From Verrucomicrobiia bacterium (GTDB lineage: Bacteria > Omnitrophota > Omnitrophia > Omnitrophales > Aquincolibacteriaceae), in assembly GCA_035495615.1 (NCBI GenBank), contig DATJFP010000049.1:1-32659 (forward strand): a stretch of DNA of 32,659 nt. Reading direction: 5' to 3'. Positions within the stretch are counted from its first letter, which is position 1. Each line of letters begins with the position of its first letter. The translations under genes were made by a program, and so were the position numbers. Below the pieces are notes generated by a model. That model was not told where the DNA came from. It worked only from the letters and a program-made list of their open reading frames with translations, and did no database searches. Of this stretch, positions 31,401 through 32,659 are shown piece after piece.

Positions 31401-32659
31401 GACGAAAGCTACCAGCTCCACAAGGATCCGACGCTCGGTAATTTCTACCGCCGTTTCCGCGAGGAAGCGCACAAAAAAGGCTTCCGCATGGGCTCGACCC
31501 GGCTCGAAACGCCGTGGCAGCCGCGCGTGGGCGGCAATTACGCGGTCAACCGCGCCATGGGCGTGGCGCCGCTCACTTCCGACCAGCGCGAATGGCTCGA
31601 CAACAAGTACGTGAACATCGCGGAAACCAGCAAGCGCGTCGAGGAAGTGCCGGCCGAAGTCGTCCATCACATTGCCGTCAACCAGATCGGGAACATGTTC
31701 ACGCCGCCGCCGTACAAGAAATTCGGCGCCGACCATCAGAGCAACGGACTTCTCGAATTCATCGACCCTGACTTCAAGGTCGCGGGACACGAAAAGCCGG
31801 CCAAGGTCATCATGGACGCGGTCAAGTCCCACGAGAAACTCGTCTTCGTCGTCGATGATCTCGGCGACAAATATTTCTACGATCTCCCCGAGACGCAGGG
31901 CGACCGCAATCCCGGCATCCTCTTCTTCCTGGCCCAGAAGCGGGACGCGCTCGGCACGCCCAAAGGCCCCATCGAAATCCACCTGACGCGCGCGACGTGG
32001 AACAAGGTGTGGGCAAACTGGCACCCACAGACCGATCTGCCGGAAGAGAAGCGCGAAGAGGCGCCGGTCGACCGGCCCGCGTTCCTCGCCCAGACTCTGA
32101 TTTATTCGTACATGCAGAATTTCCTGCCGCCCGACATCGAAGGCCTGAACCGCGATTCGTGGGCCAACCTGAACGCGCTCCATTTCGGTTCCCGCCGCGC
32201 CCGCTTCGAGTGGATCAACGACCTGAAGCTTTTCGTGCTCGACGTCGCCGCCGAAGCCAAGAACGTCAGCTATTTCTACGACGTGCTGTGGAACTACGAC
32301 ATGATGCGCGACACGCAGGGCAATTCGCGCCGCGCCTTCTTCGACGCGATGAACAAGATCTACAAGCAGAGCGGCAACAGCCTGGACCTTTTCATCGACG
32401 CCATCGCGTCGGAAAAAGATCTCGTGATGTTCTACGCGTACCTTTTCGAAGAGCATTTCGGCCACGTGCCGCTCGACCGCCGCCTCCATGCCGTGGCCGA
32501 GGAACTGGAAAAGGCCGCCTGGTACCAGCACGGCGACGTCAGGACCATCCGCAACCGCGTGGTCGCGCGTCACCTGGATCCGGCCAACAACACGATTCTT
32601 TTCAAGGAAGAACTGGAAGTCCTGGACAACGACGGCAAGCCCATTCCGCTGGGCAGCGA
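7314..32659 (+). CDS. Giant multidomain protein fusing gluconeogenic/glycolytic enzymes (3'-truncated by the window)
   Basis: A single frame runs from ATG 7314 to the window end without a stop, at least 8,448 codons. The start has AGGAG at 7-nt spacing and begins a signal/anchor sequence. Recognisable domains in order are a DAH-motif N-terminal domain (about residues 80-650), unassigned modules with hydrophobic clusters near 714-750, 2514-2553 and 2861-2952, phosphoglycerate kinase (3709-4109), GAPDH (4132-4543), a second GAPDH-like domain (4600-4979), two LacD-type aldolases (5007-5536 and 5562-6091), cupin-type glucose-6-phosphate isomerase (6164-6383), helical repeats, GlpX-type fructose bisphosphatase (6840-7283), triosephosphate isomerase (7412-7657) and an HEAIE-containing region. 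Together these cover 3-phosphoglycerate to glucose-6-phosphate. ELR boxes mark many boundaries. Long antisense frames are codon-aligned shadows. Cellular location and processing are unknown. Confidence 0.95.
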   Translation, partial: MTQYSKGGREFSRGLRLAAAVLVFFFSFDTVARSAPLAAKFVPAHASGSFDSISHFVHDFQIPEAFGRVESRFEADAPSNALVIHIQDAHSQPEAQRNIEAILEYLSDEGHLGKISVEGAFDRVQPGVLEIFKEPKLNLALAESLVDLGELTGAELYALKRGKNGAPVVGIENSELYKKSFTLFREVKAEKEPVQELIQFYRRQLERLEIGLLNESLHEYVLKKTAWETHKENAYEYLDLLGRDAKDLLKLDLTDARYQFEWPAMVRLLLVNKLEKELNQESVKADWDRLVSAVQSGFGKPANQDAARKKDFILETLKTLVRESEELPSVRRDVYPEVNSIRTFFEFLRKEMAGRKIDLLRFPDAMKKAGTLILHEEIDAKVLFREIELLEGRLEETLVKTPEEKELLGLANDFRLLENLFSLSMTREDYEKYQARKAELEPRRIIARFEKLEKNKSSKPAYPVLDAATTRRAEEFYALSRQRDEVLAGNALKLTGSSKKIQATVIITGGFHSQGLTNILKEKGVSHVVISPKMTSLENDGLYEKAMLGTGVNMEIVKQQASALVKQLLAQAGEVYGRGALTAQDQRIILAAGLQKLVQDTLKDMPLSEVQALLADALTGSEISNGIQIVHDEKAGSLWLRLPVDGGYGKVTLVEGREERAQAKPSAAPASRTKVEAPAETAKAEPVRAELRTSRVRQAISDFVRGKLYQWRRYLIFGAGVTAAAAALLYFATPVSGWISALILALALPVGAKGLADRYGTAFGWKLHTFRDASAREAFREKLTAAWGVREYRKKFHDLLEKSAGNWDEFLDLLRRQPTGSFTEYLNRELAAPAGRERFERLVRELEAEYVETLKKDQPAYKPYGITVQPDNSLVLALNLDADGKLRPATDAEIASGSVLVEVIAPSDRTAARMAVESRGDRSVAVQEEVSYYHDLSGIDLTGVRVEDNARQATNYGFEADEIWQHLYGRRSTANVRSDEAAWHLEHGTALPPGLELSRDHYLSGGPVRHSLDTVSAAKFVDQQAGALHPEGKYRWVVTPEALQNVAYQFNNPVVRESLLFRQGRGQPILANVQIAGVASFTDLTDKLNSEPGLAVTYSRRALEVNEKLSDLGLVRNYVDYVPALREVQTTKLQPLSGKVDAKALWIYQAIYDEYLIDRVRERVTAAHTEAAAAQVVRNLLSGDYDLVGLKQAFLDLGFLTPNEIFEMELERPEGFNLFLRKLWYRLTESAAVETLPAGVSQVVHRANMPFEIRGVVKGSEKAAVAAAVPLLGTANATVLVAEGLYPVFPRGTTASVEALPSLEQFQQAGFRNVEEAKAFARREDLIRPIAIRFAKGILQNLLTGEAADSPFIPTVSPEGDLILQIPQALLHGSRVPAWLSTLAAEIYGDLSGTEVAAPQADAVNALLGRFIVLAAQAFPEWFKYEGEARSDSGALNPRLTLKPRFFEDNKGLAALIPSVPGVQRWNEFAKRIESGARLEPPVLQLERKKDEADSHEQTLIRLAALMTLNLRLRTWDGTKQNVIYLPDNLLFWVNYFWDRPQEIYRALEQPIYRPTREELESARAIIFGDFRWEALGIFHRVLISRAQSIFGAEWKEKLLRILNPRQNPATPLVTSARSLEEVIQALKAYRLLGEEEKFESHESRAQLALDLDRVAKSLTDARTVNSLSLDRSQPGPFDFKIGDMQVNVVALNTDVIGDAEKEVLKSLRDKAKRSGEVVVFTVEGGKNTLMRADDAPNVIDLFELLAMGAEKVGFESDPFFDYIISRELAPKWLGSQMKLRMQQAQWARQARWAPEGYVYPRSEEYWTSVAQQALYQHAVDVRAPYTLRIKINGQEGLIQGQLPGLLFERVRDLGGIIDDFDFFRALEVYQSLALHPKRPAGGSVDLAGDIRILRWMPFISENYPFIRSFMGESGRSFQPSESASELGRSEPVYGNLAIDEITRMKNQTRLAIDAVIGRLAAVQDPEASFDEPGSTRNLVERVLENARWHYPSRDVRDVVREALGFLNWNTAKSYGYNTHPSEVVNTLWLKGLLDLETARSLNPDNPQDRFWGVVSVLSVMARSELRVEARASTPEQPSGARRAELRPGEYEVSLKNGPAYRVVGVYDRARLNEVVGSAPAGQTVYTQEMLPERLLPDAAELAAARNRTQSLEDLRRMPFDQRHVTEADAVKLAGDESLAFFHATDRRHEAGEVLAGVLLSQLQGRMTSEAQNTPDMGVQFRLAADLLPSLFKDIRRDVSAAERLQQAVARIPGVELETLEDNQIALRFSPLALVALRRNPTVQPVLAAYDDRYLKPVMEQALPPHLRASYEKARGGLNKYSDDFYRDVELAWRAKILRSDRPVTALIGSNVRLNGVEYQVARGAAANSIRLTPAEGEAVESAEGARSFNAGDKSYRFEISGDSVAFREEVIVVVDAHRAERVAALLSHDRELRFLLDLDRHQMRGFYTAVGEFKSSLRWGFNYMFTTRKTLGFKVKHDLAFLGLLTNSWLQKVRSAAGEMAREVRNVRKWWKWPAVVALNLGYFALYGLSFVVNGAALLVTLATGLPLYHRSAYGYLTQFLYENLPRRAGYRLMDQAEETREDALKHLVDEITTRTSLEELEAFLQLFEVMNARDDRLTRDDDVFAGRVQQYVSDAWRYWRSGGKTDQVNRMTLVYKQEMFREALEVILAPLVFPGRPSAASANVAVALSPEGMTERKVRTFGDREGLRRNGRDEVTGPDGKIDASRATPGPSNIILGFNPHAPEQSATQVRTALERLGNDKDAKVFVSEGVWSLMKLSPAEEAKVKALAEETPQVTFAYEIMGQNAAKIADAGEQAAFRAEREAFRQYEQQNMLSSSLTAGEKTSLFFRKIAVAVKAGVLRYLAGITVANSAGALLSIASWFAVLAFGPPLATLTVLALAAALLVALPAWFLVPGSSIAKRVITYPIGLVLWAVNSLIYWIPFVGGFLNALLHETGQRILNTDEKDPDRKNGFLDARPFRDAVVNSHLYNQARLENEYRQRGLLGLYEPSLLPAALRIAEAREHPEDAALWATILEAASYAVDYYKKTLRGNMRTVHIVEERIAPLVAWLIENNAVADAILARGTQFAMPGSEELARRKAFAPLPAVVIRAAREAAAEGQALPFHLSEFAALSPFEASVFDSSLEGNVSRGTEKDNAWQLAQIYAWAVTQYARQRSQEALGTQDTAAAEARARREVKALLDASYNIERIFKRFVAVGWLPEEEAYNIKYWMKDDQKTAWAVVHLLWQWSQGPAAPAREGELPVFVKTQTAKYTQKINEGRDDQTVAEVTYYLVPEGLEKQAAAAFEAQGIRPDYVEQNPAYQEAFPAAGSLRELDQLATDTQFNNWPTPAERDAFHNDLDAYNQVLQRRAPILRNIAAGWIGLLSRQPFSQIEEGRILTPFSAPELLRAAEQTPYLQSIADGLDALEREEPGVQFPEIAAPNAVDALKALIRTNPRGFLAILDRIFPAGTFEFDEARQQLAISPDLALNGNLFERDAHLTPAGAGKAWRAWIDNVVNGRQGLPQPLAAFHDRAFSPDKHYDMAEFHGTMFSDLLIQEIHHRRAASPDAPVKLTVVMSARAGGYSQWQVHGNPKQMERFKAAKHAYVPNGLYIQEDKSERIKRAPTWFERHFSRAELRTAPEAPHTIAARNPETPVRPELRTARGIMPWSKVAGVPGPSRMETWGYSWKKRSNPQYLPSISGLSAGDLRGKTVLVRIGADVPLDENTGRILNNKRVRASLDTIQYLIDRGATVVILNHIGRPGGRADAKLSNRVVAQEIDKLLKEAYAGRTAPRVNFLEGSVNGNGVQVDRSKIVAGAVNVLENTRFGPDENNSRFFASQMAALGDMYVNDAPSVAHRDQSSTTGQILQGRGAPYVGLSMEREVKALQEVTPDFVLSGGAKVSDKAKVLMKIVERLPQGGRMTLGGAMAYTFMAALGRKVGNSLVESGQEAVVKEIVAAAKAKGISENDLLPLDHVIVDNFDKPTQVKVVEGDIPDGWVGVGIGPKTVARNAAWAKSSKNIFWNGPMGVFERFENDGSLAMAAALAEATKAGVKTFIGGGETATVAELYEEKNKAQNQFTYVFLGGGATLEHLEGSVWPVRRAIDDWWYGRLAEQKAAKKESQHTPFALEMPKRAFYWGLNGPGPTGGEAFKAGFASVEEDEFFQAIYDGVVDQRADIAILKVINGVSELDRFGAEKGAEAFARRLMKHSIHGRFRSHGRSVKATYGMEGTQPFIKIGVEVARGQVKWSEPIYLFNQRGDDRTFDWGRNWGKHGGVKVVFDASGSGKNDTDLVKFLDRSVVERFYPHLLKEARTEQNPRGAKRVVYATGSNVPMVMIGVNHEILEEHPENKMSSNASCTTNCLGPVAKTAVERVGVHRAIMGTTHPYTNDQKPQDLGHDDAERGRGAMANTLRSKTGAAANIGEIIADLAKKFDGQALRVPVADGSLAYMVMVVPGKWTVDEINGVIRAASETDMRGIIEYRDEDIVSQDIINSTASAIFQPNKTKVIQLADGTTMVKFGAIWYDNETGFSTRSLDHVIQAALVEEKVEDGRLVIPAGAVVAPVAKKEKKKKGGAAPKVEAAAPSKLPKLELPVPSKTRRVAISGAKNPTTRALVRRLLTGDAKAELFAVSGISGVLAGDASAPDAKRQAALIAAQEFAHYLRHDSNSAKYMLFPAEGQGSIKAVEGGLQNGQYVPGGRGYNFVIVTLKKGERTEEKPILVLDGAKPMWGAFQVESVYETAGQKKQSELETHLTNGAKRVIYVGHVDRGAVDAKPVEFGVNHTSLTASDRIVSSPHYVTSAAAPVIKVLKDKFKALGIMIDGTLQLDELDSHQEVARERSARLNIMPKEVAAIGELRKLVPGIGIDGSMTKVPDQNASVIIIDAVFSADANVTADDINKALTEAAGTSFNGVVQIITPGELGELDQKLVSSDFRDNANVANINPLQTMVVDGRMVKVMIWVDGTEASVTNAVNVDQAMAYQAEHPESYKAAAPVAAAAPRAATGRKLEFPVSEETRSRYLNGATGERRAISAVLGAEGKGRVLAFDQDNSIAEMSIDSLDYVWYIQRGTNAKVTKAEYEADRKNAEASRTIDRVLKKWGELSADEQRIAKEWQYRTKRNLAKYSARPDVAGPALATGVLTNAPDGALQLLLEEGQILAGKTGLIGRIELSYAPAPAEIEPVLLADENGSLDWLPRMKNAEGQYVRKVVDPKTTKFAVKDNQWVTEVVTNPKDASPDLGSWEAVDAAVRNFKRMGVDAIKLLVYTKPGDAKFMAAQEKFLEHMKRAVAYYDMFLMLEELIDGDGLGLKFKENPKATKAENKQAKREFLLATNDKKAKAVIDSVRFIQPYAGILKLEYPGDGDIIAAPGDEKKLTAWLEKLEEAQAGESRYESFMRQLEAQKANFQRETYEMLKVTAGHLRQLNQATGGKPWLLLSAGKDFGDVFKPEIILAMYVGEASGYMVGRAFWKDVRDPKNVTEAAQEKFLADETENGMAGRMIWTNRMVDKFAVSFWDRLGITAEDRAEAALQQANNYASPVPQRTAARLNDTQTLPPAPKRGGGRDLDFRVSPDTRGRYLNGYSGERRAISAVLGPDGKGKVLAFDQDNSIAEMSIDSLDYVWYVRRTDGAKVTKGEYEADRKQPEAARTIDRVLKKWGELNGEEQRIAKEWQYRTKRNLAKYSARTGTDKPALATGVLTNAPDGALQLLLQEGQILAGKTGLIGRIELSYAPAPAEIEPVLIADQNGSLDWLPRMKNAEGQYVRKVVDPKTTKFAVKDNQWVTEVVTNPKDASPDLGSWEAVDAAVRNFKRMGVDAIKLLTYTKPGDAKFMAAQQQFLEHMKRAVAYYDMFLMLEELIDGDGLGLKFKEDPKKTKAENKQAKREFLLATNDKKAQAVIDSVRFIQPYAGILKLEYPGDGDIIAAPGDEKKLTAWLENLQEAQEGESRYEAFLRQLEAKKSDFQPDTYKMLKVTADHLRQLNQATGGKPWLLLSAGKDFGDVFKPEIILAMYVGEASGYMVGRAFWKDVRDPKNVTEAAQEKFLADETENGMAGRMIWTNRMVDKFAVSFWDRLNISAQDRAAAALAEANDYSFPYGVETADRGKIQVAETPKDRMAPVVTRVGVAGLGFRMNQKSELRASTDVLALEEQFGSGRTELRTTEDDFATYDAPTTNHGPNFVRRFGEMEPVLPQAERKALTPVKRNEIAYAAHRAVYRDDRHFQTAQDNRQSHDITYFDPETYTLGHAHKGVERTGYTLTGEIYQVYQIGQEAIGETTDGKYVMWFQHFKPVLNARGEIVGVEDVTVVPAKVGEFYSVPAGYAHQTFNPNKVRAATANWNSMDAGADYEPIRQIHGFPFYPVFKDGKLDHWVPNPDYIKKGIKLPAAPKVLYPNPKLAELGLARNEPIYWVVENDYQFRRLASFINHPTADDKAIQARALISEAEYLALTSKKPVAVEAPAAKPVKTVAGAPEVTFRALEPWKEAESTASGTGASARVAYAAPLISGYGPWSWYKAENLAAVETAGRTAQEVAGDIRQAIAQSKTPVLVFGGDYYAFQNTFGGLKTLLTSKEQGKLVISFESQEARSDNTQRDYRSMITRNVLPSISSSWIIFHRTDAAAAAAAAPVTTSGLPDSWQSGLKQALLNLAMVERDGTGEDFPQALDFVVSDLKRYPRALGLVQQELISYLKRDELSLRRPAAGLLAALQEAGVTLEPAAVEALKQAFSREKDASNLLILAGVLSRAGQAAWLGAQTRDALAKRKTLSEPVVLAHLAVAAHLPKGRVDLRRELEDAVRTGSSDAVVFAAWTALENQTAAADYSRLSADLKTRGDQARLALLGQMKLPGSAYFTEAAGVKVFRTGQKVRPAGTLENSLGLFAASDAGAAAAAEFLANLKDKETIKRVKDAADEAAADEIGTRLDLIADLLATVLIGEGGLDEVRTLGEGSKAGGAHRTFAQFAINTLRAGIAVDPVELTEGLRLDATKGSTAVLMLAEEGTVAKLPESDVTYMAELHARAGARIDITKSVAENLKEIAGTKKISDVKIAQLFRPRHDSVVRQLIQAGIKAAYKNESGLWVPSTEWKDNFETHFQKFLAYAKTQIDGPDGTFGVTGESATYNNMKFFKNGTVGAVRALGEGLVDAVYEAAAPAEATVQAGMAKAYGLASSMRLVPGDTKDMLNADKSLITADKWRELAAYGITSENYDDQVWTHYPDGNYASKPAGADRELVKGFNFVVHITSLKDDAWDASVKGFDVDRQNGTARVYHNVIGGSGLTQTLTIDYRTKLASPDTYDQAAALIALGNGTSRREYLDFASGMLRGINTNEARALEQVVIAKKLVVSPEKEQIADAKKDAVAALEKARQLDPSDRSGMIATLLQLINRLAPEQPRRLNIRYEGGTPKQELRLAGDVDRAALAARTRVIAGNWKQGVLDGFIAGRNAAAIVEKVAGFNDMGPLEVVILPTDKHAGIVRDAIAKAGAENLIQTGLQNLTPETASAAQAGDWVILGHSLQRRGTPAETSQTVRAKVQDALEKGLKPIVVVGEILSERQAGDEFNVVREQVTQSLEGLTPEQMAQVTLAYEPVWAVGTTQDATPEQAEAMARFIRSIIFETYGFNMAAGVRILYGGNANKGNAAALIRQRNIDGFLLGRASLTPEDFTAVAEVTGKTPRAELRAAETETPAVEKPRTELRSEPKIEMTREAAAPSSGLVVKKAPATEDLRNDEEVFYTRLSQRYRIQQAIEKLKLVEKAADTAQDSAKAATARRLQRDLEPKSTTAHGEFMLLPSDETLKESRDFLKMHKADYETAAMPYWTDVQNVPQAIKDKVREFFPLDLETRRNLGLATGDPANKTGSERREPQTFKEQLAVLLSYDIVRFQIDDIGEAHEGFIKDEAEAHSSRNVEMPEIARKVDGAVELRKGYLYPRFKDQDNPMGVMSFLTLEQVDGKYTAIIHISKKLWDELQPGDGQAWEAKSLHMLTQIVIHEAIESFMGALAQMTKHRFAGMLELFLASPEARRQGVSDVNLWFIENGTKEYLKHLDESYQLHKDPTLGNFYRRFREEAHKKGFRMGSTRLETPWQPRVGGNYAVNRAMGVAPLTSDQREWLDNKYVNIAETSKRVEEVPAEVVHHIAVNQIGNMFTPPPYKKFGADHQSNGLLEFIDPDFKVAGHEKPAKVIMDAVKSHEKLVFVVDDLGDKYFYDLPETQGDRNPGILFFLAQKRDALGTPKGPIEIHLTRATWNKVWANWHPQTDLPEEKREEAPVDRPAFLAQTLIYSYMQNFLPPDIEGLNRDSWANLNALHFGSRRARFEWINDLKLFVLDVAAEAKNVSYFYDVLWNYDMMRDTQGNSRRAFFDAMNKIYKQSGNSLDLFIDAIASEKDLVMFYAYLFEEHFGHVPLDRRLHAVAEELEKAAWYQHGDVRTIRNRVVARHLDPANNTILFKEELEVLDNDGKPIPLGS
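7554..9260 (+). other. N-terminal DAH-motif domain of the giant protein
   Basis: Roughly residues 80-650. Conserved-looking features are IHIQDAHSQPEAQ (at 7563), ISVEGAF, VVGIENSELY and, near the end, IITGGFHSQGLTNIL (about 8835) with an acid- and Lys-rich helical region between. The order of an early D-A-H, an EG, a GIE and a late GxxHxxG loosely resembles TraB/TIKI- or ChaN-like folds. That is a weak inference from motif spacing, and no catalytic role can be assigned. Confidence 0.4.
9381..9389 (+). other. ELR box 1 (single)
   Basis: RAELRT follows an Ala/Pro/Glu-rich linker and precedes the first internal hydrophobic segment. Just upstream CCCG-TT-CGGG forms a short palindrome at about 9370. 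It marks the boundary between the N-terminal domain and the next module. Confidence 0.5.
9453..9561 (+). other. Hydrophobic transmembrane-like segment 1
   Basis: Residues about 714-749 contain YLIFGAGVTAAAAALLYFA and, after a short turn, ISALILALALPVGA. It looks like one or two membrane helices preceded by basic residues. Confidence 0.65.
9562..13502 (+). other. Unassigned module 2 of the giant protein
   Basis: About 1,310 residues with no family I recognise. The composition is that of a folded, mixed alpha/beta protein, with regions such as VNVVALNTDVIGDAEKEVL followed by VVVFTVEGG near residue 1700. No repeat, catalytic signature or low-complexity stretch was seen. It is bounded on the left by a hydrophobic segment and on the right by ELR pair C. 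Confidence 0.5.
13506..13574. repeat. Double stem-loop element with ELR pair (copy C)
   Basis: Encodes S-ELR, 17 residues, A-ELR. Stem-loop 1 is GTCGAGGC-N4-GCCTCGAC at 13515-13534 (perfect). After 12 nt, stem-loop 2 is GTCCGGCGC-N5-GCGCCGAAC at 13547-13569 (one mismatch). Geometry (4-nt loop, 12-nt gap, 9-bp arms, 5-nt loop, ELR spacing of 17) is the same as copy B at 25.7 kb although the arms differ in sequence. The first ELR uses TTA for Leu, rare in this gene. Confidence 0.7.
13575..18221 (+). other. Unassigned module 3 of the giant protein, with membrane-like segments
   Basis: About 1,550 residues without a recognised family. It contains two hydrophobic clusters, 14853-14970 (from WPAVVALNLGYFALYGL) and 15894-16167, and otherwise soluble, charged sequence. 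Near its end lies a stretch with EFHGTMFSDLLIQEIHHR and LTVVMSARAGGYS that may be a separate domain. It ends at ELR pair D. Confidence 0.5.
15894..16167 (+). other. Hydrophobic multi-helix segment
   Basis: Residues about 2861-2952 hold three or more likely membrane helices, including the segments LLSIASWFAVLAF, LTVLALAAALLVALPAWFLV and IGLVLWAVNSLIYWIPFVGG. With the earlier hydrophobic segments this implies an integral membrane section in the first third of the giant protein. Confidence 0.7.
18222..18299 (+). repeat. ELR pair D between module 3 and the kinase domain
   Basis: Encodes A-ELR, 20 residues, P-ELR. A 6-bp inverted repeat GTGCCG-N9-CGGCAC (18217-18237) covers the first ELR, which again uses TTA for Leu. 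GTTC-N5-GAAC (18282-18294) covers the second. The stem-loops are weaker than in copies A-C and may be decayed. Confidence 0.5.
18438..19640 (+). other. Phosphoglycerate kinase domain
   Basis: Residues about 3709-4109 align with a full-length PGK, which interconverts 1,3-bisphosphoglycerate and 3-phosphoglycerate with ADP/ATP. Conserved motifs are NHIGRP (normally SHLGRP), LENTRF, VNDA..AHR, SGGAKVSDK with both lysines, LGGAMAYTF, FWNGPMGVFE, GGGET and GGGATLEHLEG. Deviations are notable: the substrate motif RxDxN reads RIGAD, so Asp becomes Gly and Asn becomes Asp, and DIGPKT reads GIGPKT. Two acidic or polar active-site residues are thus changed, so catalysis is doubtful although the fold looks intact. 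The GAPDH domain follows. Confidence 0.9.
19708..20940 (+). other. GAPDH domain 1 (catalytic residues present)
   Basis: Residues about 4132-4543 match glyceraldehyde-3-phosphate dehydrogenase. The N-terminal NAD loop reads LNGPGPTGGE, keeping GxGxxG, but the Arg of INGFGRIGR is missing and the usual ND after beta-2 reads NG. The catalytic half is well conserved: SNASCTTNC with the active Cys at residue 4359, TTHPYTNDQ with the catalytic His, KTGAA, RVPVADGS and WYDNETGFS. Activity is plausible, with coenzyme preference uncertain. A Lys-rich linker (AKKEKKKKGG) connects it to the second GAPDH-like domain. Confidence 0.92.
21111..22250 (+). other. GAPDH-like domain 2, catalytic Cys lost
   Basis: Residues about 4600-4979 follow the GAPDH pattern in diverged form. 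A start like RRVAISGAKNPTTRALVRRL matches the NAD-binding strand, GAKRVIYVGH matches the GAkkViiSAP strand, EFGVNHTSL matches GvNh, and MVKVMIWVDG matches the kvvaWYDNE strand. Where SNASCTTN is expected it reads SSPHYVTS, with Tyr (codon 21705-21707) in place of the nucleophilic Cys, and the NAD loop has lost GxGxxG. It is probably a non-catalytic duplicate used for assembly or ligand binding. The alignment is by eye, so confidence is moderate. Confidence 0.7.
22332..23921 (+). other. LacD-type class I bisphosphate aldolase domain, copy A
   Basis: Residues about 5007-5536 resemble tagatose/fructose-1,6-bisphosphate aldolase of the LacD family. VLAFDQDN matches AFDQRG, VDAIKLLVYTKPGD matches ADAIKFLLYYDVDGD, LMLEELI matches FFLE, ILKLEYPGD matches VLKVEVPV with the Schiff-base Lys at residue 5354, and LLSAGKDF and GRAFW match LSAGV and GRATW. 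The core catalytic set therefore appears intact. Family enzymes cleave or form fructose- or tagatose-bisphosphate from dihydroxyacetone phosphate and glyceraldehyde-3-phosphate. Copy B follows with a 1,665-bp period and very high identity. Confidence 0.85.
23997..25586 (+). other. LacD-type class I bisphosphate aldolase domain, copy B
   Basis: Residues about 5562-6091, a near-copy of the preceding domain with the Schiff-base Lys at residue 5909. The offset is 1,665 bp at both the domain start and the Lys codon, so no net indel separates the copies over that stretch. Long stretches are identical or differ at one or two bases, for example around 22905-23080 against 24570-24745. The copies are joined by a Pro/Arg-rich linker (about 25 residues). 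Tandem duplication with recent homogenisation is the simplest explanation. Dimerisation within one chain is one possible benefit. Confidence 0.85.
25710..25778. repeat. Double stem-loop element with ELR pair (copy B)
   Basis: Encodes S-ELR, 17 residues, T-ELR between the aldolase and isomerase domains. Stem-loop 1 is GCCAGCAC-CGAT-GTGCTGGC at 25719-25738. After 12 nt, stem-loop 2 is GTTCGGTTC-TGGAA-GAACCGAAC at 25751-25773. Stem-loop 2 matches copy A (5708-5730) at 22 of 23 bases, including both 9-base arms. The following GSGRTELR corresponds to GSGRTERR in copy A, so both are read in the same frame. Confidence 0.8.
25803..26460 (+). other. Cupin-type glucose-6-phosphate isomerase domain
   Basis: Residues about 6164-6383 match the archaeal-type (cupin) phosphoglucose isomerase, which interconverts fructose-6-phosphate and glucose-6-phosphate. 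Metal-binding GHAH (26031-26042), the later GEIYQVY strand, VPAGYAHQTFN with the second-motif His, and DAGADYEPIRQIHGF matching DAGHDYxxIxxxGF are all present, followed by the usual VPNPDY end. Key metal ligands appear conserved, so activity is plausible. The domain follows ELR pair B. Confidence 0.8.
26461..27830 (+). other. Unassigned segment with alpha-helical repeats
   Basis: After the isomerase come about 230 residues of unknown character, including TPVLVFGGDYYAF. From about 27190 a helical, Leu/Ala-rich region resembles HEAT-like repeats (LGLVQQELISYL, AGLLAALQEAG, LILAGVLSRAG). No catalytic motif was seen. It may act as a spacer before the bisphosphatase domain. Confidence 0.45.
27831..29160 (+). 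other. GlpX-type (class II) fructose-1,6-bisphosphatase domain
   Basis: Residues about 6840-7283. The N-terminal half follows Escherichia coli GlpX closely: IGEGGLDE (IGEGEIDE), GIAVDPVELTEG (DIAVDPIEGT), TAVLMLAEEGT, DVTYMAEL (DMYMEKL), SVAENLKEIA and FRPRHDSVV (AKPRHDAVI). The C-terminal half is diverged, and the GIGGAPEG loop is not recognisable. GlpX hydrolyses fructose-1,6-bisphosphate to fructose-6-phosphate and is specific to gluconeogenesis. Metal-binding acids of the first half look present; full activity is uncertain. Confidence 0.72.
29496..29504 (+). other. ELR box at the bisphosphatase-triosephosphate isomerase boundary
   Basis: KQELRLAG lies about 18 residues before the start of the triosephosphate isomerase fold. 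It is single, without a strong stem-loop. Confidence 0.45.
29547..30282 (+). other. Triosephosphate isomerase domain
   Basis: Residues about 7412-7657 form a complete TPI barrel, interconverting glyceraldehyde-3-phosphate and dihydroxyacetone phosphate. All catalytic residues are present: Lys in AGNWK (residue 7419), His in LGHS (7500) and Glu in AYEPVWAVGT (7573). The phosphate loop reads LYGGNANKGN, and the end reads DGFLLGRASL instead of DGxLVGGASL. Of the fused enzymes this is the best preserved. ELR boxes lie on both sides. Confidence 0.93.
30300..30359 (+). repeat. ELR pair E after the triosephosphate isomerase domain
   Basis: Encodes A-ELR, 14 residues, T-ELR in a Glu/Pro/Thr-rich linker. 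No strong stem-loop remains, though CCGCG/CGGAACTCCG fragments resemble the other copies. It separates the isomerase from the C-terminal region. Confidence 0.5.
30360..32659 (+). other. C-terminal region with HEAIE motif (continues beyond window)
   Basis: At least 765 residues, largely helical and charged, with a DVQNVPQAI stretch and a LHMLTQIVIHEAIES segment (His codon at 31233) followed 14 residues later by His in KHRFA. H-E-x-x-E with a distal His can be a metallopeptidase-type metal site, but it is not the canonical HExxH and no family is recognised. A peptidase that processes the giant chain would be attractive but is speculation. Confidence 0.45.
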
